From positions 1 through 64,000 of the forward strand of contig NZ_JAEMXM010000003.1 of NCBI RefSeq assembly GCF_016482785.1: 64,000 nt of DNA, given 5' to 3'. Below the pieces are notes generated by a model. It was not told where the DNA came from. It saw only the letters and a program-made list of their open reading frames with translations, and made no database searches. A program made the translations under genes and the position numbers. Origin of the DNA: Paenibacillus alkalitolerans (lineage in GTDB: Bacteria; Bacillota; Bacilli; Paenibacillales; YIM-B00363). Of the stretch, positions 22,439 through 32,437 are shown in pieces (the first letter of the stretch is position 1; the number at the start of each line of letters is the position of its first letter).

Positions 22439-24262
22439 ATGTGCGGTATTGTTGGATATATTGGTCATAGAGATTCGCAAAATATATTGATTGAAGGCTT
22501 GAAGAAGCTGGAGTACCGCGGATACGATTCCGCCGGTATTGCAGTGTATACGGATAAAGGGCTGCAAGTGAAGAAAGCGAAAGGCCGCCTCGCTGTGTTG
22601 GAAGATCAGTTGACGGGCGCGCCGCTTAGCGGTTCGATCGGGATCGGGCATACGCGTTGGGCTACGCACGGCAAACCGTCCGACGTCAATTCCCACCCTC
22701 ATACGAACGTTCAGAAGAAGATTTCCGTCGTGCATAACGGCATCATCGAGAACTACATCCAACTGAAAGAAGAGCTCATCGCGAAAGGCTACGTGTTCGA
22801 ATCGGAGACGGACACGGAAGTGATCGCTCACCTGGTTTCCGATTTGTACGAGGGCGATATCGTTGCGGCTGTCCGCAAGGCGGTCAAGCGGATTCACGGC
22901 GCATACGGCTTGGGCGTGCTCGCCGAGAACGAGCCGGATAAATTGGTGGCGGTGCGCATGCATTCTCCGCTCATCATAGGAGTGGGAGAAAACGAGAACT
23001 TCATAGCGTCCGACATACCGGCGATTCTTGAATATACCCGCGAAGTATATATTTTGAACGACGGCGAGATGGCGGTGTTGACGAAGGACGGCGTCACGCT
23101 GACGGATTTGGAAGGCGGCCCGGTGTCCCGGGATACGTATCGCGTAGACTGGGATATGCAGACGGCGGAGAAGGGCGGCTTCGACCACTTCATGCTGAAG
23201 GAAATTTACGAGCAGCCGAAAGCATACCGCGACACAATGAATCCTCGCATTGACGGCGGGCGGGTCGTACTGCCCGAGGTAGGCATGACGGCAGACTACA
23301 TTCGCGACATTCGCCGTGTGCACATCGTGGCGTGCGGTACGGCGTATCATGCGGGTCTTGTAGGGAAAACGGTAATCGAACGGTTAACGCGCATTCCGGT
23401 GGAGACGGATGTCGCTTCTGAATATAGATACCGCGATCCGATCATAAATAAGGATACGTTGGTTATCGTCGTATCCCAGTCGGGGGAGACGGCGGATACG
23501 TTGGCGGCTATGCGCGAAGCGAAGCGCCAAGGCGCACGCGTGCTCGCGATCACGAACGTAGTCGGCTCATCGGTGGCGCGCGATGCGGACGACGTGATCG
23601 TCACGCTGGCGGGTCCGGAGATTGCGGTCGCTTCCACGAAGGCGTACACTTCGCAGCTTATCGCGTTTTATCTTCTTGGGCTGTACTTTGCTCAAACGCT
23701 GGGTACGGTGGACGCCGGTACGGTTTCGGCAACGATCGATGCGATGGAGAAGCTGCCGGAGCAGGTGGAGCGGGTATTGGATCAAGCCGATGTGATCAAG
23801 CGCGTGTCGGAGCAAATCAAAGACGTTGACAATTTGTTCTACATCGGACGCGGCCTCGACTATACGGTTGTTCAGGAAGGATCCTTGAAGCTGAAGGAAA
23901 TTTCGTATATTCATTCCGAAGCGTATGCGGCCGGCGAGTTGAAGCATGGTACGCTCGCGTTGATCACGGAAGGCGTGCCGGTGATCGCTCTTGCCACGCA
24001 AGAGGCGCTGTTCGAGAAGACGCTGAGCAACATCGTCGAAGTGAAAGCTCGCGGCGCCCGGGTGCTCGGCATCGCGAACGAAGGCGACGCGGAGATGGCG
24101 AAGTCGGTGGACGACGTGCTGTACATCCCGCGCACGCTGCCGCTGCTTACTCCGGCATTGTCGGTTGTGCCGCTGCAGCTGCTCGCGTACTACGTCTCGC
24201 TCGCCCGCGGCAACGACGTCGACAAGCCGCGCAACCTGGCGAAGAGCGTGACGGTGGAGTGA
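22439..24262 (+). CDS. glmS: glutamine--fructose-6-phosphate aminotransferase
   Basis: Makes glucosamine-6-phosphate from fructose-6-phosphate and glutamine. 607 residues: N-terminal Ntn glutaminase domain with Cys2 nucleophile (MCGIVGYIG) and HTRWATHG; then two SIS domains (VSQSGETADT and AVASTKAYTSQ visible); C-terminus ends in the conserved PRNLAKSVTVE. Start follows CGGAGG. Controlled by the upstream ribozyme. Confidence 0.98.
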   Translation: MCGIVGYIGHRDSQNILIEGLKKLEYRGYDSAGIAVYTDKGLQVKKAKGRLAVLEDQLTGAPLSGSIGIGHTRWATHGKPSDVNSHPHTNVQKKISVVHNGIIENYIQLKEELIAKGYVFESETDTEVIAHLVSDLYEGDIVAAVRKAVKRIHGAYGLGVLAENEPDKLVAVRMHSPLIIGVGENENFIASDIPAILEYTREVYILNDGEMAVLTKDGVTLTDLEGGPVSRDTYRVDWDMQTAEKGGFDHFMLKEIYEQPKAYRDTMNPRIDGGRVVLPEVGMTADYIRDIRRVHIVACGTAYHAGLVGKTVIERLTRIPVETDVASEYRYRDPIINKDTLVIVVSQSGETADTLAAMREAKRQGARVLAITNVVGSSVARDADDVIVTLAGPEIAVASTKAYTSQLIAFYLLGLYFAQTLGTVDAGTVSATIDAMEKLPEQVERVLDQADVIKRVSEQIKDVDNLFYIGRGLDYTVVQEGSLKLKEISYIHSEAYAAGELKHGTLALITEGVPVIALATQEALFEKTLSNIVEVKARGARVLGIANEGDAEMAKSVDDVLYIPRTLPLLTPALSVVPLQLLAYYVSLARGNDVDKPRNLAKSVTVE

Positions 24263-24297
24263 GGAGTTTGCGGGTAAACAAGGTTCTTGATAAATTA

Positions 24298-24364
24298 CAA
24301 TAAAGTTTTGTTCTAAACAATAAAGTGTTGTTCTGAGGAAAAAATTACAATAAAGTCTTGTTCT
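24298..24364 (+). repeat. three direct 17-bp dyad repeats
   Basis: CAATAAAGTNTTGTTCT occurs at 24298, 24318 and 24348. Each copy contains ACAA-n7-TTGT dyad symmetry like an operator. They lie between glmS and the XRE regulator gene. Confidence 0.6.
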
Positions 24365-24404
24365 GAAGCGACAAAACATACTGAAGTGCTAATTGTCCCT
24401 AGAA

Positions 24405-24439
24405 TGTCCCGATGATTGTTTCCATCGGGACATTTTTTT
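24405..24439 (+). terminator. terminator or attenuator before the XRE gene
   Basis: Perfect stem TGTCCCGATG / CATCGGGACA, then seven T. It ends 16 bases before the XRE start codon, leaving no room for a promoter between, so the XRE gene may be read by readthrough. Confidence 0.8.
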
Positions 24440-24454
24440 CACTCGAAAGGAGAG

Positions 24455-24667
24455 ATGGCGTTGCAAGCAAGCTTAGGAGATCGTATCAGAGTCATTCGTA
24501 AAACAAACCAATTAAATCAAAATGAATTCTCAAACTTAATCGGAATTTCTCAAGCAACTCTAAGTGAACTGGAACAGGGCAAGTACAATCCATCTTTAGA
24601 AACAATTCTATCGAAAATGCTTATACTGCGACTTGATTACATGAATTATAATCATCGTGGTTCGTGA
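24455..24667 (+). CDS. XRE-family HTH regulator
   Basis: About 70 residues from ATG 24455 behind AAAGGAG. The HTH (LGDRIRVIRKTNQLNQNEFS and SQATLSELEQGKYNPSLETI) is a complete lambda-repressor-like domain; the C-terminus RLDYMNYNHRGS is atypical and the protein is nothing but the HTH. Preceded by three dyad repeats and a terminator, suggesting autoregulation. It overlaps the converging membrane-protein gene by 16 bases. Confidence 0.82.
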   Translation: MALQASLGDRIRVIRKTNQLNQNEFSNLIGISQATLSELEQGKYNPSLETILSKMLILRLDYMNYNHRGS

Positions 24668-25044
24668 ATGAAAACTCTTCCCTCTAAAAATCCTTTGAAA
24701 ATATGGATCAACTGATCTAAAAATCTAAATCCTGTTGAATAGGTTTCATTCGGTGGTCCGTTTTGAATTTTTGCAAACCTATCACCCGGAAGTTCTGTGG
24801 TGGATATATTCCAAATCACCAAACAAAACATAACACAAACGAACCCAAGACGAACCCAGCAGAGAATTTTGTTTTGTTTGATGGGTAAAAGCATAATAAT
24901 CATTGTGACAATCAGTAATATTCCTGATGTTACTTTATCACCGCCTAACAACACCACCCCACACAAGCCGGTAAGGATAATTCCAATCCACTTCATCGTT
25001 TTGTTTTTTAATAAATTTTTAGCTGCTTTTTTCAGTAGATACAT
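24652..25044 (-). CDS. hypothetical membrane protein
   Basis: 130 residues behind AAAGGAG. Two to three hydrophobic segments at about 18-36, 40-55 and 62-80; the C-terminal 45 residues are soluble and outside or inside unknown. No family recognised. It lies downstream of a VanRS-like two-component system on the same strand, separated by about 130 bases, so it could be a target of that system. Confidence 0.65.
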   Translation of the reverse strand: MYLLKKAAKNLLKNKTMKWIGIILTGLCGVVLLGGDKVTSGILLIVTMIIMLLPIKQNKILCWVRLGFVCVMFCLVIWNISTTELPGDRFAKIQNGPPNETYSTGFRFLDQLIHIFKGFLEGRVFIHEPR

Positions 25045-25175
25045 AGCTATTCACTCCTTTATATTTGATGTACTCAGAATAGCAGTTGTTCCTTACGCCA
25101 ATCTTACAAATCATATGATTGCGAAAAAAAATACCGACGGTTTTCGTCCGCCGGTAAAGTTGTATTTATATTTTT

Positions 25176-26573
25176 TCATCTTTCATTGCAATTAGGTAAC
25201 TCCATCCAGAAGAGAACTCCCTCTGGCGTGTTTTCAAGTGAGTAGGCCACTTGGATAAGCTCCAGGGTTTTCCCCACAATGGTAAGGCCCAACCCGCTCC
25301 GGCTCTGGCTCCTGCTTCTTGCCTTGTCCACCCTGAAAAACGGTTCAAACAGTTTCGACAGGATTTCTACGCTAATATGCACCCCCGTATTCAGAACGCA
25401 TAACCGTACCACATGATTTTCTCTATCTTCACTCCAAATCTGAATTTTCTCCTTTTCAGGGGTATTCTGCACAGCATTCATAATGACATTGGAAAGTGAG
25501 CGGCTGAGCATATTCCTGTCAGTATGGCAGACCAGCGAATCCGGCAAATCAACTGTTACGCTCAACTCCTTCGCGTCAATCAGCAACTGGTGGGAGCCCA
25601 GCACGGACTCTACGATAGACCGTACATTGAAGCTTTCGTATTGCAACGGTGTTTTCCCATCGGCTAAACGGACGATTTCCAGCATCTCTGATATAATTCT
25701 GCTTTGCGTATTCATTTTGTCAATGCATTTGCGCAGATATTTGGAGTGGTCTTTATAATCCCCGATGTTATCCAGCATTCCCTGTAACAATACCATTGCT
25801 GAGGCGACGGGTGTTTTGAGCTCGTGGGAGGCAGCCGAAAAGAAATACCGCTGGTTCTCCTCAATTTCCTTCACGCGTTCTATTTCTATTTTCAGCGAAG
25901 AATACATTTTGTATACATCATTTGTCAGCAACCCGATTTCGTCATTTCGTTCCTTCGGGATTGGCACGTTCTCCATTCTTGACATTTTTTCGGTAACCTC
26001 AGTGAGAGTTACTATCGGTTTTGTAATGTAGCGTGCAAAAACAAAGGAGACAAAGATGCTGATCAGCAGCATTACCAAAAGCGCTATAACAATTTTGCCT
26101 GCGAGAGAAAAATCTATGTCGTTCTCTGTCAACAGATTAATCACATATAGCGTCATACCGTTGGAAAGTGGAAAGGTTATATACTCGGGCATTATTTTCA
26201 TTATTTCATCATTGTTTATCCCAGGATTCAAATTTGGTACATCTTGTTTTTGTACATCGTTACCCTCGTATTTGAACCATAAAACAGGCGTTTCGTACAG
26301 CAGCTCACCATCACTTTTCATGATATAAAATTGTAAATATATGTTCTGTTCGTGAAATACTTTGGCTAAAGCCTTGATTTCGGTTTCTGACTTTCCGTTA
26401 AGCTGCTCAACAAGCGGCCTGACATTGTTTGTGACAAACTGATTTCTTCCTTCTTCAAAGATATTTTCAAATTGCTGTGCGAATAAAAGTGCTGTCAGTC
26501 CGATGACCGCGATGAGAAAGGATAAGGTATATAGGAAAACTTTCCAGAAAATTCCAATCTTTTTTCTCTTCAT
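25176..26573 (-). CDS. sensor histidine kinase, OmpR-partner type
   Basis: 465 residues. Two membrane segments (about 12-32 and 160-182) flank an extracellular sensor of about 125 residues. Then HAMP, a HisKA domain with the phosphoacceptor His in SAASHELKTPVASA, and HATPase_c with the G-box SRSGLGLTIV. Start overlaps the response regulator's stop by 4 bases, so they are one operon. Resembles VanS/BacS-type cell-envelope sensors, but the signal is not readable. Confidence 0.93.
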   Translation of the reverse strand: MKRKKIGIFWKVFLYTLSFLIAVIGLTALLFAQQFENIFEEGRNQFVTNNVRPLVEQLNGKSETEIKALAKVFHEQNIYLQFYIMKSDGELLYETPVLWFKYEGNDVQKQDVPNLNPGINNDEIMKIMPEYITFPLSNGMTLYVINLLTENDIDFSLAGKIVIALLVMLLISIFVSFVFARYITKPIVTLTEVTEKMSRMENVPIPKERNDEIGLLTNDVYKMYSSLKIEIERVKEIEENQRYFFSAASHELKTPVASAMVLLQGMLDNIGDYKDHSKYLRKCIDKMNTQSRIISEMLEIVRLADGKTPLQYESFNVRSIVESVLGSHQLLIDAKELSVTVDLPDSLVCHTDRNMLSRSLSNVIMNAVQNTPEKEKIQIWSEDRENHVVRLCVLNTGVHISVEILSKLFEPFFRVDKARSRSQSRSGLGLTIVGKTLELIQVAYSLENTPEGVLFWMELPNCNER

Positions 26574-27235
26574 ATTGTGCCTACCTCCAGACTATAGCCC
26601 ACTCCTTTGACGGTTCTTATGATATTGACGGGAAATTTATCGCGAAGCCGTTTGATATTAACATGTACAACCCCTTCCGTCATATCGGTATTGTAGCCCC
26701 AAATCCGTGTGAGCAGTGTTTCGTGTGGAATGATTTTCCCGTTGTTGTACGCCATAAGCATAAGGATTTCAAATTCTTTTGGTGTAAGCGGAATGTCCAT
26801 CCCGTTATAATCAACTCTATAGAATTCTGGATATAATGTCAGACTTCCTATACGGATTTCTTTTTGCAGCACACCGCCCCGACGCAGCAGAGCCTCGATT
26901 CGTTTTAGCAGCACTTGCATGTCAAAAGGCTTTGTGACATAATCGTCTGCATCATTGGTAAATGCCCTTATTTCATTTTCAGTATCATCCAGCGCGGTCA
27001 GCATGAGTACAGGTGCGTCCTGGAGTTTTCTGAATTCCTTTAAAAGCTCATGCCCGTTCATTCCGGGAAGCATGATATCCAGAATTACAAGGTGGTAGTT
27101 TTTTTTATAAAAAAGATTTAGCGCGTCATCGCCGTTCGAGCAAGCATCCACCTTGTATCCAGCATCAAGCAGATATGCACTCACTGCTTCGCGGATATCT
27201 TCGTCATCTTCTACAATCAAGAGTTTAATATCCAT
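26570..27235 (-). CDS. OmpR/VanR-family response regulator
   Basis: 221 residues. Receiver domain with phosphoacceptor Asp in LVILDIMLPGMNG and Lys in YVTKPFD; C-terminal winged helix (about 125-218) with LTPKEFEILMLMAYN and VVHVNIKRLRDKF. Translationally coupled to the kinase. Start follows AGAGGTGACA. Confidence 0.95.
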   Translation of the reverse strand: MDIKLLIVEDDEDIREAVSAYLLDAGYKVDACSNGDDALNLFYKKNYHLVILDIMLPGMNGHELLKEFRKLQDAPVLMLTALDDTENEIRAFTNDADDYVTKPFDMQVLLKRIEALLRRGGVLQKEIRIGSLTLYPEFYRVDYNGMDIPLTPKEFEILMLMAYNNGKIIPHETLLTRIWGYNTDMTEGVVHVNIKRLRDKFPVNIIRTVKGVGYSLEVGTI

Positions 27236-27372
27236 ATTGTCACCTCTAGATTACTGTAACTTATCAATCTTACATTTACATTACGTCAGGAAAATAGCTT
27301 CTTCGCTGTTACTAATTGAAACACCTGTCAATACTGGAATTTAAGAGACCAGTAGACGAGAGGTGTTTTCAT

Positions 27373-28500
27373 ATGTTTGCAGTAACTTTCACAGAAGGAC
27401 AACTCGAAGAGCTCCTTCACATTCCGGAACCATGGTATATTGATTGGGTCAGTTTTAGTCTTGAGTTAAAACAACTGGATGTGTATGTAAAATTCCGTAA
27501 AAAGGGCTCTCTTTACCTGCTCGGATTGTGGAGCAACCCATCAGCCGGTGAAAGACATAGCAGATCGTGATCGTATATGGCGGCACCCTAACTTCTTTGA
27601 ATATCCTTGTTATATCCATGCCGAACTTCCTCGGACGGATTGCGGAAATTGCAACCGGATGATGCGGGTGAATGTTCCGTGGGCGCTCGATAAACCCAAA
27701 CACTACTTTACCCTCTACTTCGATGCGCTCATCATGAAGTTGGCCAAAGATATGCCTATGAATGCCGTAAGCCGCTTAGTGGGTGAGCATGATACAAGGC
27801 TATGGCGAATTCTCCATCATTATGTAGATAACGCGATCGCGGCACAAGACTTGTCCTACGTGACGAAGATTAATACGGATGAAACGTCAGCCAAGCGGGG
27901 CCATAATTACATTACGATCTTCATGGATCCCGAACAAAAGAACGTCATCTTCGTAACTAAAGGAAGAGACTCGGGCACTGGGCGGAATGCAAGAAACAGT
28001 TTGAAGCCCATGGTGGCAAGGTAGAGAATGTGACGGAGGTCTGCATGGATATGTCTCCGGCGTTCATTAAACACCGAAGAGAATTTCCCGAAGGGGCTGC
28101 GAATGAAGCAGTAGATGAAGTGCGCCGCAAGGAGCGCAAAAGCAGCGCATTATTGAAAGACACTCGTTACCGGTGGTTAAAGAATCCGGAGAACCTGACC
28201 GAATCTCAACAAGAAACCATCGCCAAACTGAAAGACTGCGATCTAGACACAGCCAAAGCCTACCGGATGAGATTGATCTTGCAAGAGGTCTACCGTTATC
28301 CAGCTTCGATTGCCCCAATGGTGCTTCAAGATTGGATTCAGTGGGGGTTGCGTTGCCGTTTGACTCCGATGGTAGAGGTCGCAAAAATGCTACAGAAGCA
28401 TTATGACGGCGTCGTTCCCTGTATTCCCCTTCAATATCTTGTCCGATCTTACCTTTCCTCGATTTCTTTCTCTTGTTTCCCTTCAACCCTGTTCCCTTAA
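27373..28500 (+). pseudogene. degenerate ISL3-family transposase
   Basis: Three fragments in different frames. The first (27373 on, EEPWYIDWVSFSLELKQLDVYV-like) is the N-terminus. The second (about 27548-28024) has the zinc finger CGNC region, then LPRTDCGNCN, NAVSRLVGEHDTRLWRIL and NTDETSAKRGHNYIT with the DDE Asp. The third (about 28030-28410) has TEVCMDMSPAFI then NEAVDEVRRKE. The TFDRFHVMKLV-like piece between them is missing, so there is a deletion as well as frameshifts. The 3' end after 28410 no longer looks like transposase. I find no terminal inverted repeats. Confidence 0.85.
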
Positions 28501-28743
28501 TCCCTGCTTTCCCCCTGCCTCAGCGTCAACTATTTTGCTGTTGGGATTAGGGGGAAGGGAGGAGAAATCGCTGGGAATCGTTTCAAACCGTCGGACAGAC
28601 TCCTAGAATAGAAAAATTTATTACAAAAATTCATTTAAGATAATCCATTTTATTAATAATTCATGTGAGTATACTTAGTTGCATGAGATACCCTTATAAG
28701 ATCTTTATCGCAAATTATTCTTATTCAAAGAGGAATGATATTA

Positions 28744-29694
28744 ATGAAAGCGGTTTTAGACAACTATAGAGACAATATCACAATAAAAAGAAAAAACAGT
28801 ATCGTACATATCATAAAAAGAGATGCTCTATTATATTTACTCTTACTGCTGCCAATGGCGTACATCATCATATTTAAATATGCTCCAATATATGGTGTAT
28901 TGATGGCTTTCCAGGATTATAACATTTTCGAGGGAATTAGCGGGAGCGAGTGGGTTGGGCTTGACGTCTTCAAATTCATTTTTGAGCAAAATAGCTTTTA
29001 CCGTGCTCTTAAAAATACACTTGTTTTAAACTTTCTGGATTTGGTGGCGGGTTTCCCGGCACCAATAATTCTGGCAATTTTGTTGAATGAACTCCGGTAT
29101 GTAAGATTTAAAAAAGCAACCCAAACTGTTCTATATTTACCGCACTTCTTATCCTGGGTCATTATTGGAGGCATGGCATACCTGATGTTTTCTTCAGGAG
29201 GTATGGCGAATACTGTCTTAACTAGCCTTGGTTTTGATAAAGTTGAGTTTCTTTCTCAAAATAGTAACTGGATAATAATGTATGTGGTTATTGGGATATG
29301 GCAAAATGCAGGATGGGGCACAATATTATATTTAGCGGCAATGACTGGAATAAATAAGGAGTTATACGAGGCTTCAGATATTGACGGGTGCAGCAGACTT
29401 CGTAAAATATGGCATATTACCTTGCCTGGAATTAAGGCTACAATTATGATTTTGCTTATCCTACAAATTGGAAGGATGGTCTCGATAGGGTTTGATCGGC
29501 CATATGTTTTGGGGAATTCACTGGTTAGTGAATACTCCGATGTAATCAGTACATATGTATACAGGATAGGAATTGGGTCTGGGGATTTTTCACAGGCAAC
29601 AGCAGTTGGACTATTTCAATCTGTTGTAGGGTTGGTATTTTTAGTGGGAGCAAATTTTATTGCTAAAAAAATTGGTGAGCAGGGAATTTGGTGA
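28744..29694 (+). CDS. sugar ABC transporter permease, LplB type
   Basis: About 316 residues from ATG 28744, ten bases after AGAGG (an ATG at 28735 is too close to it). Six hydrophobic segments; the EAA loop is ELYEASDIDGCSRLRKIWHITLPG. First gene of an importer cluster of the carbohydrate uptake-1 family typical of Paenibacillus, working with the next permease and the lipoprotein. No ATPase gene is present, so a shared MsmX-type ATPase is likely. Confidence 0.92.
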   Translation: MKAVLDNYRDNITIKRKNSIVHIIKRDALLYLLLLLPMAYIIIFKYAPIYGVLMAFQDYNIFEGISGSEWVGLDVFKFIFEQNSFYRALKNTLVLNFLDLVAGFPAPIILAILLNELRYVRFKKATQTVLYLPHFLSWVIIGGMAYLMFSSGGMANTVLTSLGFDKVEFLSQNSNWIIMYVVIGIWQNAGWGTILYLAAMTGINKELYEASDIDGCSRLRKIWHITLPGIKATIMILLILQIGRMVSIGFDRPYVLGNSLVSEYSDVISTYVYRIGIGSGDFSQATAVGLFQSVVGLVFLVGANFIAKKIGEQGIW

Positions 29695-29705
29695 GGAGTG
29701 TGAAT

Positions 29706-30572
29706 TTGTTGAGTAGAACGCGAAGAACTAATTTAGTTGATATATCGATTATATTATTCATTACTGGAGTATCAATTACCTGTATTGTTCCATTTTTATA
29801 TATGATTGCCCTTTCTTTAAGCTCAAATAGTGCAATTATTTCTCAGAAGGTTACTCTTTGGCCGGTAGACTTCACAATTGAAACATATAAAACTATCTTA
29901 AGCGATATAGACATGATTTATTCACTTGGGTACACGATTGTGCTTACTATTTTATACACAATAATAAGTATGTTTTTAACAATTTGTGCAGCGTATCCGC
30001 TTACAAAGAAGAGATTAAGAGGAAGAGACTTTATTTTGACAATCATGATAATAACCATGTATTTTAGCGGGGGTTTAATACCTGACTATATTCTGGTGAA
30101 AAACCTGCACTTGATAAATACGATGTGGAGCTTAATTTTGCCTGGCGCTTTGAGTGTTTTCAATTTGATAATACTAAAAACCTTTTTTGAATCACTTCCG
30201 GAAAGCTTGGAAGAATCCGCAGCTATAGATGGTTGTAATGACCTGGGGACACTTGTACGGATTGTTCTTCCGTTATCTTTGCCTTCTATAGCAACTTTAA
30301 GCCTCTTTTACGCGGTTGGTAGATGGAATGGTTTTCAGGATGCGCTTTTTTATGTGACAGAAAAGAATTTGTATCCGATTCAATTAAAACTGTACCAAAT
30401 CATTACTGCAAATCAACTGCTAGATGGTGAAGGCAGCATTGGTGCCTTTATTGTTCCAGAGTCATTGAAAGCTGCAAGTGTAATGTTTGCAACAGTTCCT
30501 ATATTACTTGTTTACCCCAAACTTCAAAAATACTTTGTTGATGGTGTAATGATGGGGGCAATTAAGGGATGA
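29706..30572 (+). CDS. sugar ABC transporter permease, YtcP type
   Basis: About 288 residues. Start TTG 29706 lies 8 bases after GAGGAG; earlier TTG 29688 precedes the ribosome site. Six membrane segments, EAA loop SLEESAAIDGCNDLGTLVRIVLPLS, and the C-terminal YPKLQKYFVDGVMMGAIKG that is standard for this family. Adjacent to the first permease gene. Confidence 0.92.
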   Translation: MLSRTRRTNLVDISIILFITGVSITCIVPFLYMIALSLSSNSAIISQKVTLWPVDFTIETYKTILSDIDMIYSLGYTIVLTILYTIISMFLTICAAYPLTKKRLRGRDFILTIMIITMYFSGGLIPDYILVKNLHLINTMWSLILPGALSVFNLIILKTFFESLPESLEESAAIDGCNDLGTLVRIVLPLSLPSIATLSLFYAVGRWNGFQDALFYVTEKNLYPIQLKLYQIITANQLLDGEGSIGAFIVPESLKAASVMFATVPILLVYPKLQKYFVDGVMMGAIKG

Positions 30573-30733
30573 AGGAGCCCCGATCAAGGGATTAGAGCTT
30601 GGAGAGAGCTTTCACATATTGCTTGTCAATAAACTTGTCGGCTAGAAAGGGGTGGTATTTTACCAATCAGGAGGCGCTAGTACCAATGGCTATGACTTTT
30701 CGAAATGACTAAGTGAAAAGGTGAGGTTAAAAA

Positions 30734-32323
30734 ATGAAAACTAAAAAAATGTTGTCTCTATTACTGGTTTTGACGCTAATAATGAGTGCATTGGCAGGAT
30801 GCAGCGGCGATAAATCAACAGAAAGCAATACAAAAGAAAGCAATACAACGTCAACGGGAGATGCAACGCCTTCAGAACCGCCGGTTACATTAACGGTTGA
30901 AGTATTTGACAGAGGAATACAGGGACAGCCGGATTTGAACAATAATACTTGGACAAGGTATATCAATGATAATTTTGGGAAACAGAACAATGCTATTGTG
31001 AAATTTGTTACGGTACCCCGGTCGCAGGAAATTGACCAGCTCAATGTATTAATGGCAGCTGGTGAGGCGCCTGATCTCGCATTTACTTATGACAGCGCTA
31101 CCGTATCGAGATATGCTAAAGTTAATGGCATTATGCAACTGGATGATTTATTGGCCGAGCATGGAAAGGAATTAACGAATTATCTGGGCGAGAAAGTTCT
31201 TTCTTATGGAGTTTTTGACGGAAAACAGATGGCAATACCTGCTAAAAGGACTGCACTAGCATGGACTGGTTCGTTTATTAGAAAGGATTGGCTCGATAAA
31301 TTGGGGATGCCGCTTCCTACTACCCGAGATGAATTATATAATGCTTTAGTTGCATTCAGAGATAAAAATCCTGGAGGCGTAGATGGAGTTATCCCTTGGG
31401 GATTGGCAGCAACCGGTATGAACTATGGCACCGGTAATTTATTCGAATCATTCTGGGAGGAGCAGTCGGAGGAAGAATTCGTTACAGCTCCGAGTTGGCT
31501 AAGACCCGGAAACAAGGAAGCACTAAAGTTCCTCAACAAGCTCTATCATGAAAAATTAATCAGCCCTGATTTTGCTTTGGACAAAACAATGCAGCAAGCG
31601 GATGCTGACGTTACAAACGGTAAAGTCGGATTCTTCAGTGCAAACTGGGATTATGCATTTAGGCAAAATATTAGTGATCCGTTAAAAGCAAATGTGCCTG
31701 AAGCAAACTTTGTTCCGATTGACACTTTTATGAATTATGAAGGCAAATACAAGAAAATCGCGTACAACGAAAATGGAATTTTTGTTTTTATCCCCAAGAG
31801 CAGTAAAAATGCAGAACTAGCCATTAAATACCTGAACTGGATGTCCAGCCCCGAAGTGTTATTCTTCCTGCAATACGGTGAGGAAGGGGTTAATCACAAG
31901 ATGGTTAATGGTATTCCGCAGGTTATCAATCAAACAGGGGACAATATGCATACCGTCTATCTGAATCTTGATTATACATTGGTTGTCAATGGTCCGGAGC
32001 TGGGAGACCCTGAGAAGAATATTAAGGCTTTAGCTTCAGTGTTTCCGGGATTGGAAGAGGTTGCAGAACAATCATACAAAATCAATACTACGGACGCTTA
32101 CACAGAATACTTCTTCGATACGCCAAATGAGTCCAAAATTAAGTTTGGCAAAACACTTGGTGATTTGAGCAAACAAATGACTGATAAACTTATAGTCGTT
32201 AAGCCTTCAGAATTCGACAGTTTGTATGATAAGCTGGTTAAAGAGTATATGGCAGCAGGCGGACAGGCGGTTATGGATGAAAATGTGAAAATTTACAAGG
32301 CAATGCAAGCACAAAAGAAATAA
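30734..32323 (+). CDS. sugar-binding lipoprotein of ABC importer
   Basis: 529 residues. Signal peptide with lipobox LAGC (about 18-22), a Ser/Thr/Glu linker, then an extracellular solute-binding domain of family 1, LplA-like size. Captures an oligosaccharide for the two permeases. The substrate cannot be read from sequence. AT-rich like its neighbours. Start ATG 30734 follows GTGAGGTT. Confidence 0.93.
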   Translation: MKTKKMLSLLLVLTLIMSALAGCSGDKSTESNTKESNTTSTGDATPSEPPVTLTVEVFDRGIQGQPDLNNNTWTRYINDNFGKQNNAIVKFVTVPRSQEIDQLNVLMAAGEAPDLAFTYDSATVSRYAKVNGIMQLDDLLAEHGKELTNYLGEKVLSYGVFDGKQMAIPAKRTALAWTGSFIRKDWLDKLGMPLPTTRDELYNALVAFRDKNPGGVDGVIPWGLAATGMNYGTGNLFESFWEEQSEEEFVTAPSWLRPGNKEALKFLNKLYHEKLISPDFALDKTMQQADADVTNGKVGFFSANWDYAFRQNISDPLKANVPEANFVPIDTFMNYEGKYKKIAYNENGIFVFIPKSSKNAELAIKYLNWMSSPEVLFFLQYGEEGVNHKMVNGIPQVINQTGDNMHTVYLNLDYTLVVNGPELGDPEKNIKALASVFPGLEEVAEQSYKINTTDAYTEYFFDTPNESKIKFGKTLGDLSKQMTDKLIVVKPSEFDSLYDKLVKEYMAAGGQAVMDENVKIYKAMQAQKK

Positions 32324-32437
32324 TAAATAAGTTATAATCAATTCATAAAGGCCGATGACATGTCATCGGTCTTTATGATGGAACGCCTAGCCGTCTTGTT
32401 AGGTAAAACAAAATCAGCTATCAAGGGGGTTACTTTT

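Noticed and set aside
24455-25044. XRE and membrane protein as a toxin-antitoxin or immunity pair
   Set aside because: They converge and overlap at their 3' ends; no toxin-like motif is visible.
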